From the NCBI RefSeq assembly GCF_018398875.1, contig NZ_JAGWDK010000006.1, forward strand, positions 248,001 through 312,000: a stretch of 64,000 bases of DNA, read 5' to 3'. The position numbers and the translations under genes are program-made. Of this stretch, positions 38,526-46,409 are shown piece after piece. Source of the DNA: Bradyrhizobium sp. sGM-13. GTDB taxonomy: Bacteria; Pseudomonadota; Alphaproteobacteria; Rhizobiales; Xanthobacteraceae. The notes beneath the pieces were generated by a model. The model worked only from the letters and a program-made list of their open reading frames with translations, was not told the DNA's origin and searched no databases. Positions within the stretch are counted from its first letter, which is position 1; every line of letters starts with the position of its first letter.

Positions 38526-38879
38526 GGACTTCCTGATTCGAGATCAGGGGCAATATAGGGAGGAATGAGGAGGAGGTCATGCGGGCGAGGGCGGCGTCCC
38601 CGCTACTCACTGCCAAAGCAGTCCGGGCCCACTCTACTTTGCATGGGGTTGTTTTCGAGATTTTTTGTCTCAGCCCTGCGGCGGACCGTCGAAGGGTATC
38701 TGCACTACCTTCCGGGCACGAATCGCTGATGCTTCGTGCTGACGGCGCATCGGTTCGACCCTGGTCCAGCGGTAGGGTGGGCAAAGCGAAGCGTGCCCAC
38801 CATTCCTGCCGAAACCCGGGATGCATGGTGGGCACGGCGCGACGCGCCTTTGCCCACCCTACGGGACTACGGAATGCGG
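38526..38879. other. addB-murU spacer, 354 bp
   Basis: Holds an interspersed repeat (38772-38862) and, next to addB, a purine-rich stretch on the plus strand. No credible gene. Because murU ends at 38880 and addB starts at 38525 on the same strand, the addB promoter presumably lies here. Confidence 0.6.
38772..38862. repeat. interspersed repeat, 'GTAGGGTGGGCAAAG' family, copy 1
   Basis: Terminal 15-bp perfect inverted repeats GTAGGGTGGGCAAAG (38772-38786) and CTTTGCCCACCCTAC (38848-38862). An inner pair, GTGCCCACCATT and ATGGTGGGCAC, gives a long hairpin. The second copy is at 61654-61742. Confidence 0.85.
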
Positions 38880-39602
38880 CTAGGCCACGCTCTCCAAAAA
38901 CGCTTCTTCCGCGGCGTGTACCGCGTCGGGGGTTCCGACATGCATCCATACGCCGTCGAGCCTGAGGCCGAACAATCGTTCCTGCTCGTTGGCGCGGTCG
39001 AACATTTTGGTCAGCGAAAACTCGCCTGCCGGTGCGTCGGCGAAGAGCGACGGCGACATGATCGCGGCCCCCGCATAGACGAACGGCACTACCTGATGTT
39101 CACGCCGCTTGCGCAGCGCGCCATCCGGCAGCATGGCGTAGTCGCCGCGGCCGGCATAGCCGATGCTGCTCGTGGTGGGCGCCATCAAGAGCAGGATGTC
39201 CATGCGATCAGGATCGAAGGTTTCGGCAAGCCGTGTCAGATTGGGCCGCACGCCGTCGATCCACATCGTATCGGCGTTGACGTGGAAGAACGGCTCCTTG
39301 CCGAGCAGCGGCAGCGCCTTCACCACCGCGCCGCCGGTGCCGAGCACCTGGTCGCGTTCGTCGGAAATGATGATGCGGGGCCGGCTACGGTTCGCGGTGT
39401 GCTGGATGATCTGGTCAGGCAGGTAATGCACATTGACCACGGCCTCGCTGACGCCGGCGCCAGCGAGTTTGTCGAGCACGTGATCGAGCAACGGCTGGCC
39501 GGCCACACTCACCAGCGGCTTCGGTATATGGTCGGTCAGCGGGCGCATGCGCAAACCGAGACCGGCGGCAAGGACCATGGCTTTGGTCGGCGTAACAGAC
39601 AT
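38880..39602 (-). CDS. murU: MurU-like N-acetylmuramate-1-phosphate uridylyltransferase
   Basis: 240 aa from ATG 39602 (39623 is also possible; neither has a strong site). Nucleotidyltransferase signature MVLAAGLGLRMRPLTDHIPK, PLLDHVLDKLAGAGV, DERDQVLGTGGAVVKA, and the metal Asp in FHVNADTMW. MurU makes UDP-MurNAc from MurNAc-1-phosphate, a cell-wall recycling route that bypasses MurA and so fosfomycin. The name rests on pairing with AmgK two genes upstream. A sugar-1-phosphate transferase of other specificity is possible. Confidence 0.8.
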   Translation of the reverse strand: MSVTPTKAMVLAAGLGLRMRPLTDHIPKPLVSVAGQPLLDHVLDKLAGAGVSEAVVNVHYLPDQIIQHTANRSRPRIIISDERDQVLGTGGAVVKALPLLGKEPFFHVNADTMWIDGVRPNLTRLAETFDPDRMDILLLMAPTTSSIGYAGRGDYAMLPDGALRKRREHQVVPFVYAGAAIMSPSLFADAPAGEFSLTKMFDRANEQERLFGLRLDGVWMHVGTPDAVHAAEEAFLESVA

Positions 39603-39733
39603 TTTTGGAGTTTCTCGAACCATCAAATTGCGCCGCGGATCATACCACGGCGATTCAGTTGAACCCAGCCAACCATGAGGCCTTAGTGGGCGCACATGAC
39701 GGCCGTACGACGGCGCCCCGGTGCTTGCCAACT

Positions 39734-40057
39734 TCAGGCGTCGGCGTCCTCGGACCCACGCTTGGCCATTTTCTTTTTCTTGTCGCCCTGCTTCAGGAAA
39801 TTGACGCCGATCTGGTCGCCATTGACCCAGGCCAGCTCGCAGCGCCGATAGGCCAGTCCCGTCGACGACAACAGCAGGAAGAATTCCTTCAGATGCAGGC
39901 CCTCGACTGAGCCTTCGACCGTCAGCTTGGCGCCGGTCTCGGAGACGTCTTCCATCACGCAATCACGCCGCCAGGTGCCGTCGATCCCCATCATGTGCGC
40001 CGCAAAGCCGCGCTCGAATACGACTCGATCTCCCTTGCGCCGTTCCGCCGCCGCCAT
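39734..40057 (-). CDS. PilZ domain protein
   Basis: 107 aa. It contains the PilZ cyclic-di-GMP pattern: an Arg-rich start (ERRKGDR) and DVSETGAKLTVEG for the D/NxSxxG box, then ELAWVNGDQIGVNF. The C-terminus is basic (KQGDKKKKMAKRGSEDADA). Binding of c-di-GMP is inferred from the motifs; the first motif is close to RxxxR. It lies between tsaE-amgK and murU on the same strand, 89 bp after the fusion gene, and may be an independent insertion in the locus. Confidence 0.85.
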   Translation of the reverse strand: MAAAERRKGDRVVFERGFAAHMMGIDGTWRRDCVMEDVSETGAKLTVEGSVEGLHLKEFFLLLSSTGLAYRRCELAWVNGDQIGVNFLKQGDKKKKMAKRGSEDADA

Positions 40058-40146
40058 GGCCGTCCTTCCGTTTCAAAAAATGCTGGTCCACGCCTCCGCA
40101 GCGTGCCGGTTCCAGATTAAAGGCGGGGTGGCTAACAGGTGGTAAA

Positions 40147-41667
40147 TCAGGGCAGTGGCGGCGGCACGTTGGCGGCATACCATTCTCGAAACGCCGCCAG
40201 CGCGGGGTGCGCCAGCGAGCGGTTCAGATAGGTCCAGATCCGGGGCTGGTGGCGCAGATATTGCGGCTTGCCGTCGCGCCCGTTGAGGCGGGCGAAGGTA
40301 CCGAGCAGGCGCGTATTGCGCTGCGCCGACATGATGGCGTAGAGCTCAGCAAAGCTGGCCGGATCGAACTGACCATCTGTCGTGCGGCGCGCCTTGATGT
40401 AGCGGGTCAAGAGCGACAGCTCGAGCGGTTCGGGGACGTCGATCCGCGCGTCCTGCAGCAGTGATACCAGATCGTAGGCGGCCGGGCCCAATGCGGCGTC
40501 CTGGAAGTCGATGATGCCGACACGTAAAATCCCGGTGCGGTCGTCGAGCCAGATGATGTTGGGCGAATGAAAATCACGCAGCACCCAGGTTCGCGGCGCG
40601 GCCGCCGGCTTTTCGAGTAGCGTTCGCCACATCGCGATGAATTCGTCGCGTTGTTGCGGACTGACTTCAGCGCCGCGAACCGGCAGATACCATTCAAGCA
40701 TCAGCCCGATCTCGACCAGCCATGCATCGATATCGTAGACCGGAATTTCATAGGAGCCCTGCGGCCCGAGCGGCGCCGTTTCGGGCAGGCTTTCGCGGTG
40801 TAACGCCGCGAGCATGTCGGTTGCCGCCTCATAGCGCTCGGCGATCGGTCGCGGCGGGTCGCCTTCGACGATGCCGGCGCTGCCGAAATCCTCGGTGATC
40901 AGAAAACCGGAATCGAGATCGGCGTGGCGGATCGCGGGCGCCGAGAAGCCGTGCGCGCGCAGGCCATTGTCGATGGCGACGAACGGCTTGACATCCTCGG
41001 CGAGATGAACGGCCGCGCCGTAGGATTTTCCGGCGTAGATTGCCGGTCCATCCGGACGGCGCGGCGAATTCATCAGGATGGATGTGCCGTCGTCGCCGAT
41101 CAGGCGCGCATAGGAGCGCGTCGAGGCGTCGCCTGGCATGCGCTCGCGAGCTGCATCCAAAAAGCCGGCCTCAGCGAGAAATTTGCGCAAGCTGCTTAGT
41201 CGCGCCACCTGCGCCGCGGCCTTGCCATAGCCGGTGATTTCGGCGGCCCGCGCGCTCGATCCGAGCGCGGGACGATGGCTGAAGGCGATGTCGATGCGAT
41301 CTTCGGGCAGTGCGTCGGGTGCGCGCTCCGGCCATTCGATCAGCGCCAGCGTGCCCTCGGGCAGTGGCGACAAGCCGATTTCCTCCAGCTCGCTCGAATC
41401 GTTGATGCGGTAGAGATCGGCGTGGACAATCGGAAACGGCAGCTCGTAGCTCTGCGCCAGCGTGAATGTCGGGCTCGGCACTTCGAGCGCGGGATCATCG
41501 GCGAGGTAACGGATCATGGCGCGCGCCGCCGCGGTCTTCCCCGCGCCGAGATCGCCCGAGAGCGTGATGACGTCGCCAGGGCCGACTAGCAGCGCAAGGT
41601 CGGCCATCAGATGCGCCGTTGCCGCCTCGTTCGCCAACGCCACGGTAAATGTTGCAGGCGCGGTCAT
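40147..41667 (-). CDS. TsaE-AmgK fusion: tRNA t6A ATPase plus anomeric sugar kinase
   Basis: 506 aa, two domains. Residues 1-150 are TsaE (Walker A SGDLGAGKT at 37-45; PSPTFTLAQSYE; HADLYRINDSSELEEIGL; LIEWPER), the ATPase of the threonylcarbamoyl-adenosine tRNA complex. Residues about 165-506 are an aminoglycoside-phosphotransferase fold like AmgK: GDASTRSYARLI, LITEDFGSAGIVEGD, the catalytic loop VLRDFHSPNIIWLDD, and IIDFQDAALGPAAYDLVSLL. AmgK phosphorylates MurNAc at C1, feeding MurU. The ATG overlaps the divL stop (ATGA). The fusion is continuous, with no stop or start between domains. Confidence 0.88.
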   Translation of the reverse strand: MTAPATFTVALANEAATAHLMADLALLVGPGDVITLSGDLGAGKTAAARAMIRYLADDPALEVPSPTFTLAQSYELPFPIVHADLYRINDSSELEEIGLSPLPEGTLALIEWPERAPDALPEDRIDIAFSHRPALGSSARAAEITGYGKAAAQVARLSSLRKFLAEAGFLDAARERMPGDASTRSYARLIGDDGTSILMNSPRRPDGPAIYAGKSYGAAVHLAEDVKPFVAIDNGLRAHGFSAPAIRHADLDSGFLITEDFGSAGIVEGDPPRPIAERYEAATDMLAALHRESLPETAPLGPQGSYEIPVYDIDAWLVEIGLMLEWYLPVRGAEVSPQQRDEFIAMWRTLLEKPAAAPRTWVLRDFHSPNIIWLDDRTGILRVGIIDFQDAALGPAAYDLVSLLQDARIDVPEPLELSLLTRYIKARRTTDGQFDPASFAELYAIMSAQRNTRLLGTFARLNGRDGKPQYLRHQPRIWTYLNRSLAHPALAAFREWYAANVPPPLP

Positions 41668-44195
41668 TCGGCGGCGTTACGGTGGGCGTTCTGGTCGATC
41701 GGGAAATCGCAGGTGACGGTCGTGCCTCTGCCGACGATCGAGTCGACGCGCACCTTGCCGCCATGCAGTTCGACGAACGAGCGTACCAGCGACAGGCCGA
41801 GGCCGGCGCCGCGGTGGCGCGAGCCGTGGGAGTGGCTCTCAAACCAGTCGAATACCTTGTCTTTCACCTCGGCGGGAATGCCGGGGCCGGAATCGGAGAC
41901 GGTGAAGATCACGCGATGCTTGGTTCGCCGCGCGCTGATCGTGACCGCGGCATCGTGCGGCGAGAACCCGACGGCGTTGGCAAGCAGGTTATAGAGCACT
42001 TGCACCACGCGCCGCTCGTCGCCGGTGAAGTTGCCGATTTCGGGATCGATATCGACCTTGAGCTCGATGCGGTCGGTCGCCAGCCGGTCCTGGATGCCTT
42101 CGGCGGCGGCCTGAATGGCTCCTTCGACATTGACCGGGCCGAGCTCCAGCTTCATGGCGCCGGCATCGATGGTGGCGAGATCCAGGATGTTGTTGGTGAG
42201 CGCGAGCAGCGCGTTGGTCGATTTGGTGACGTAGTCGAGATACTCGGCCTGCTTTGGCGTCAGCGGGCCGGTCGAGGGATCGCTCAGGAAATGCGCAAAG
42301 CCGATGATGGTGGTCAGCGGTGCGCGCAGCTCGTAGGACACGTGGTGGACGAAATCCACCTTCATCTGGTCGGCGGCTTCCAGCGCCTCGTTGCGCTCGC
42401 GCAGCGCGCGCTCGACATTCTCGGTGTCGGTGATGTCCTGGAATGTCAAAAGGGTCGCGCCGTCGGGTAGCGGCATGGTCATGCAATCCAGCACGCTGCC
42501 GTCCTTGCGCTCGAGCTTCAGCGCCACCTGCGCCCGGTGCTCGATCGCGGTGATCGCCTCGCGCAGCGCCCGCCAGGTCAGCGCGTCGTCGAACAGCGGC
42601 TTGCACCACGTTTCCACGGTCTCGATGTGGGGCTGCTCTTTGAGCGATTCCGCCGAGAGCTTCCACATTTTCAGGAAAGCGGGATTGAACAGTTCCACGC
42701 GGCCGTTGCTGCCGAACACCGCAACCGCTTCAGCCAGATTGTCGAGCGTTTCATGCTGGACCCGGGTCAGGCGGTCATAGCGGCGTGCGAGATCCAAGCT
42801 TTCGGTGACATTGTCGAACAGGTAGGTGACGCCGCCTTCAAGGTTCGGCGTGGTGACGACGCTGACGGCGCGGCCGTCGGGCAGAAACCAGGTGTAGTTC
42901 TCCGGCTCGACGGCGCGGTAGGCTTCGTGGAGCTTGGCTTTCCAGGCGCGGAAATCGGGCTGTTCGGGCAGCTTGCGCGCCGCGCGCAGCCGGTCGAGCA
43001 CGCTTGAATCGTCGGGGTTGGAATCGAGGAAGGCTTGATCGAGACCCCACAGCCGCCGGTAGGATTCGTTGTAGAAGGCAAGCCGCCGCTGGCCGTCGAA
43101 TACGGCAACCCCCGACGACAACTGGTCGAGGGTGCGGCGATGGGCTTCCGCCATCCGCTCCATGGCGTCGCGCAACTGGGTCGCCTCGCTGGCGTCGATG
43201 GCGATGCCGGCGCTGCCGCCGCCGAGCTTGAGCGCCTGAACGTCATAGATGCGCCGCTCGCCGCCGACCACGATCGGCAGCCGCGCCGCGTAGGTGGAAT
43301 TGTCATTCAGCACCCGGCCCATCTCGGAACGCTGGTCATTCTCCAGTAGTTCGAGGTTGCGGTAGATCGCGTCCGCGACGCTTGCGCCTTCGGTGGCCCG
43401 CACATAGGCCGCGTTCGCGTAACGCAGATTACCCTCGGCGCTCTTGGCCCAGATCGGCCAGGGTGCCGCGGCGGCGAAGTCGCGCAACAACTCGGTCTCC
43501 TCCAAAAGCGTCCTGTAGCGCAGATTGGATTCGGCGAGTTCACGGCGCAAGCCGCCAAGTTCGCGAATCCGCACAATGGCTTGCCCCCCAATGGCGCGGC
43601 CCATCGCTTCGATGGCGCGGCCGTTCGAGGTGGAGAGGTTGAGCAGAAAGCCTTCGCCGGCCTCGCGCAGCGCGTCGACCGCATGGTCCATCCGCAGCGC
43701 CGGTTCCGGCGGCAGCCAGGTTCCAAAGGCAAGAATGCGTTGCGGCGAGTTCGATAGTGCGTCCTGCGAGATCAGAAGCGAGGTGTCGCCGCTGATCTGG
43801 GGCCGGTTGTCGCCCGCGGCCCAGGCGATCAGGACCTGGGGCTCGGCAAACAACAACGCGCGCAGCCGGTCGGCTTGTACCTGCAGGTCGGCGATATCGG
43901 AGCGCAGGTCGAGTTCGATCCGGGTAGCCCGAATGCGCGTGCGCATCAGCAGGATTGCGGCCACCACGGTAAAGCCGAGCAGCGATAGCGCCGTCGTCAG
44001 CACCGCGAATTCCTGGTGATTGAGCTCGAACAAGGCGGAAATGGCTTGCGTGATGGTCAATTCGTCGGCCGACGCGGCCTCCGGGAGCACGGACAGAGCG
44101 GTGGCGAGCGCAATCACGCCGTGGCGCGCCAGTGAGGTGCACGACAGCAGGGTTCGACGCATCGCAGCGACTACGCCCGACATTATTTGCCCCAA
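41664..44195 (-). CDS. divL: DivL-type PAS sensor kinase with Tyr in place of His
   Basis: 843 aa. An N-terminal signal-like hydrophobic stretch and a membrane segment (about 60-85) are followed by PAS modules (about 230-330, 350-450 and 480-590). The DHp helix reads FVHHVSYELRAPLTTIIGF: Tyr621 stands where histidine kinases have the phospho-accepting His. The ATPase is complete (N box LLANAVGFSPHD, G1 DSGPGIP, G2 RGAGLGLSLV). In Caulobacter DivL has the same Tyr and controls CckA and so CtrA, the cell-cycle master regulator. It is translationally coupled to tsaE-amgK by ATGA. Confidence 0.9.
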   Translation of the reverse strand: MGQIMSGVVAAMRRTLLSCTSLARHGVIALATALSVLPEAASADELTITQAISALFELNHQEFAVLTTALSLLGFTVVAAILLMRTRIRATRIELDLRSDIADLQVQADRLRALLFAEPQVLIAWAAGDNRPQISGDTSLLISQDALSNSPQRILAFGTWLPPEPALRMDHAVDALREAGEGFLLNLSTSNGRAIEAMGRAIGGQAIVRIRELGGLRRELAESNLRYRTLLEETELLRDFAAAAPWPIWAKSAEGNLRYANAAYVRATEGASVADAIYRNLELLENDQRSEMGRVLNDNSTYAARLPIVVGGERRIYDVQALKLGGGSAGIAIDASEATQLRDAMERMAEAHRRTLDQLSSGVAVFDGQRRLAFYNESYRRLWGLDQAFLDSNPDDSSVLDRLRAARKLPEQPDFRAWKAKLHEAYRAVEPENYTWFLPDGRAVSVVTTPNLEGGVTYLFDNVTESLDLARRYDRLTRVQHETLDNLAEAVAVFGSNGRVELFNPAFLKMWKLSAESLKEQPHIETVETWCKPLFDDALTWRALREAITAIEHRAQVALKLERKDGSVLDCMTMPLPDGATLLTFQDITDTENVERALRERNEALEAADQMKVDFVHHVSYELRAPLTTIIGFAHFLSDPSTGPLTPKQAEYLDYVTKSTNALLALTNNILDLATIDAGAMKLELGPVNVEGAIQAAAEGIQDRLATDRIELKVDIDPEIGNFTGDERRVVQVLYNLLANAVGFSPHDAAVTISARRTKHRVIFTVSDSGPGIPAEVKDKVFDWFESHSHGSRHRGAGLGLSLVRSFVELHGGKVRVDSIVGRGTTVTCDFPIDQNAHRNAAE

Positions 44196-44223
44196 GAACG
44201 CATGACTGCAGGCACCACCCCCA

Positions 44224-44270
44224 GCGCATAATCCGCCAAAATGTGAGCGGTTTGCGTTGAGATTATGCGC
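44224..44270. repeat. inverted repeat upstream of divL
   Basis: GCGCATAATC (44224-44233) and GATTATGCGC (44261-44270), perfect 10-bp arms, with a 27-nt centre that can form a second short stem. It lies 29-75 bp ahead of the divL start, in the 258-bp gap to dut. It could be a regulator site or a leader hairpin. Confidence 0.6.
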
Positions 44271-44453
44271 CGACTAAGGATTGAGCGCGCCCGGACACAA
44301 AACCGGACCCCACTTTTGCTGGTCGCGCTCTACACGAATCGCGTCGAGAGTATCCCCTTCGGAAGTCGACCGGTAAGAGTCCAGACCGTGAACGCAAAAC
44401 TGCCTGTGAAAAAATCAAGGCGGCATCGTTCCGAACCGTCCAATTTGAAGGAT

Positions 44454-44912
44454 TCAGCGGCCGGTCGAGCCAAAACCGCCACTGCCGCGTCCGGTTGATG
44501 TCAGCGAAGTGACGGGAACCAGTTCCGCTTGCACCACAGGCGCGATCACCATCTGCGCGATGCGCTCGCCGCGCTTGATTGGAAAGGGCGTATCGCCGTG
44601 GTTGATCAGGAGCACGTTGATCTCGCCGCGGTAATCCGCATCCACTGTGCCGGGCGAGTTCAGCACCGTGACGCCGTGTTTGGCGGCAAGCCCGGAGCGC
44701 GGCCGCACCTGTGCCTCATATCCGGAAGGCAGTGCGATCGTGAGCGCGGTCGGCACCATCGCGAATTTTCCGGGCGGGAGGATCAGCGGCGTATCCGCTG
44801 GCACCGCCGCCAGCAGGTCGAGCCCGGCGGCATCGGCGCTCTGATACGCCGGCAGTGCGAGACCTTCGCCATGTGGCAATTGGCAGACGTCGACCTTCAC
44901 CATCACACTCAC
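44454..44912 (-). CDS. dut: deoxyuridine 5'-triphosphate nucleotidohydrolase (dUTPase)
   Basis: 152 aa from a GTG at 44912 that overlaps the coaBC stop (GTGA), with GGAGAAG 8 nt upstream; an ATG at 44903 also exists. All five dUTPase motifs are visible: [50 protein letters not shown] and the C-terminal [12 protein letters not shown]. It splits dUTP to dUMP, keeping uracil out of DNA. The coaBC-dut pairing is widespread in bacteria. Confidence 0.97.
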   Translation of the reverse strand: MSVMVKVDVCQLPHGEGLALPAYQSADAAGLDLLAAVPADTPLILPPGKFAMVPTALTIALPSGYEAQVRPRSGLAAKHGVTVLNSPGTVDADYRGEINVLLINHGDTPFPIKRGERIAQMVIAPVVQAELVPVTSLTSTGRGSGGFGSTGR

Positions 44913-46351
44913 GAATTCTTCTCCATGGTCTGCGCAATCTTCGCCACCAGTTCGGCTGCGACCTGTTCCTTGGTCATCACCGGCCAAGACTCCACCTTGA
45001 TGCTGTCGACGTTGATCTCCTCGCCATCGCGCGTCAGTAGATGAACGGTGTTGCGGTCGCCGCCCATCACGCCGGTTGAAGGCGAAACGTCATTGGCGAC
45101 GATCCAGTCGCAGCCCTTGCGCGCGATCTTGGCTTTTGCGTTGTCGATCAGATGTTCGGTTTCGGCGGCAAAACCGATCACCAGCGGCGGACGATTCTCC
45201 TTCAACTTCGAGATCGTCGCCAGAATGTCGGGATTTTCCACCAGTTCGAGCTGCGGCATGCCGGCGGACGTCTTTTTCAGTTTCTGCTCGCCTTCATTGG
45301 CAACGCGCCAGTCGGCAACGGCGGCTGCGAAGATCGCGATGTCGGCCGGCAAGGCAGCTTCCACCCGATGCAGCATGTCACGCGCCGATTCGACGCGGAT
45401 CACCGTGACGCCGGCGGGATCGCGCAAGTCGACCGGGCCGGACACCAGCGTGACGTCCGCGCCCGCGGCCTGAGCCGCGGCGGCGATGGCAAAGCCCTGC
45501 TTGCCGGAGGAGCGGTTGGCGATATAGCGCACGGGATCGATCGCCTCATGCGTCGGGCCTGCCGTGATCAGCACGCGCTTGCCCACGAGCGGACGCGGTC
45601 GCGGCGGGCGCAGGATGTCGACGGCGGCGGCGGCAATCTCGGCCGCCTCCGACATCCGCCCGATGCCGGCCTCATTGGACTCAGCCATTTCCCCGGCGTT
45701 GGGGCCGATCATGTGAATGCCGTCGCGGCGAAGCTGCAGCACGTTGCGGCGGGTGGCGGCGTTGTTCCACATCAGGGGGTTCATCGCGGGCGCCAGAAGG
45801 ATCGGCCGGTTGGCCGCCAGCAGGATGGCGGTAGCGAGATCGTCGGCATGGCCGTACGCCATCTTCGCCATCAGGTCGGCGGTCGCCGGCGCCACGATGA
45901 TCAGGTCGCATTCGCGCGCCAGTCGGATATGGCCGGCGTCGAATTCGCTCTCGGGATTGAACAGGTCCGTATAGACGCGCTCATGCGACAGCGCGCTGGC
46001 CGAAAGCGGGGTGACGAATTGCTGGGCGGCCTTGGTCAGCACGCAGCGGACGTCAATGTGTCGCTCTTTCAGCCGCCGGATCAGTTCCAACGACTTGAAC
46101 GCGGCAATGCCGCCGCCGATGATCAGGGTGACGTTTGGTGTGCTGGAGCCGCCAACCGATCGCACTGCCTGTGCGGGGACGTCTACGGAGGGCGGTGAGG
46201 TAGTGCCGCCTGATAGTTCGGGGCGTCCCTGGATTAGTTCTCCCAGGATGACCCGGACTTCCTCTTCGACGGAGCGGCCGTTCCCCGCCGACCTGAGCCG
46301 CAGATAGGCTTTGACGGCTTCGTCGAGTTTTCGGATGGTCAGGCTGGCCAT
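44909..46351 (-). CDS. coaBC: CoaBC with an N-terminal ribbon-helix-helix domain
   Basis: 480 aa, about 70 longer than the usual 400-410. CoaC (about 72-250): [20 protein letters not shown], the catalytic His in [23 protein letters not shown] and PAMNPLMW. CoaB follows: [49 protein letters not shown]. It makes 4-phosphopantetheine from phosphopantothenate and cysteine for CoA. Residues 1-45 ([20 protein letters not shown], then [16 protein letters not shown]) match FitA/Arc-type antitoxin DNA-binding domains. The frame is continuous. Two palindromes lie 30-54 bp upstream of the start. Confidence 0.93.
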   Translation of the reverse strand: MASLTIRKLDEAVKAYLRLRSAGNGRSVEEEVRVILGELIQGRPELSGGTTSPPSVDVPAQAVRSVGGSSTPNVTLIIGGGIAAFKSLELIRRLKERHIDVRCVLTKAAQQFVTPLSASALSHERVYTDLFNPESEFDAGHIRLARECDLIIVAPATADLMAKMAYGHADDLATAILLAANRPILLAPAMNPLMWNNAATRRNVLQLRRDGIHMIGPNAGEMAESNEAGIGRMSEAAEIAAAAVDILRPPRPRPLVGKRVLITAGPTHEAIDPVRYIANRSSGKQGFAIAAAAQAAGADVTLVSGPVDLRDPAGVTVIRVESARDMLHRVEAALPADIAIFAAAVADWRVANEGEQKLKKTSAGMPQLELVENPDILATISKLKENRPPLVIGFAAETEHLIDNAKAKIARKGCDWIVANDVSPSTGVMGGDRNTVHLLTRDGEEINVDSIKVESWPVMTKEQVAAELVAKIAQTMEKNS

Positions 46352-46380
46352 AGGGCGGGCTCCGGCAAAATTGTGCAGCC

Positions 46381-46405
46381 AATGCTAGCACGCAATGCTA
46401 GCATT
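46381..46405 (-). promoter_or_regulatory. tandem TGCTAGCA palindromes, candidate coaBC operator
   Basis: AATGCTAGCATT (46394-46405) is a perfect 12-bp palindrome, and TGCTAGCA recurs at 46383-46390, 13 bp centre to centre. They fill the 58-bp ubiB-coaBC gap and end 30 bp before the coaBC start. Spaced palindromes are typical operators for ribbon-helix-helix proteins. Confidence 0.55.
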
Positions 46406-46409
46406 GCAA

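Noticed and set aside
38579..38965. 128-codon plus-strand frame in the addB-murU gap
   Set aside because: It consists mostly of repeat sequence and overlaps the end of murU.
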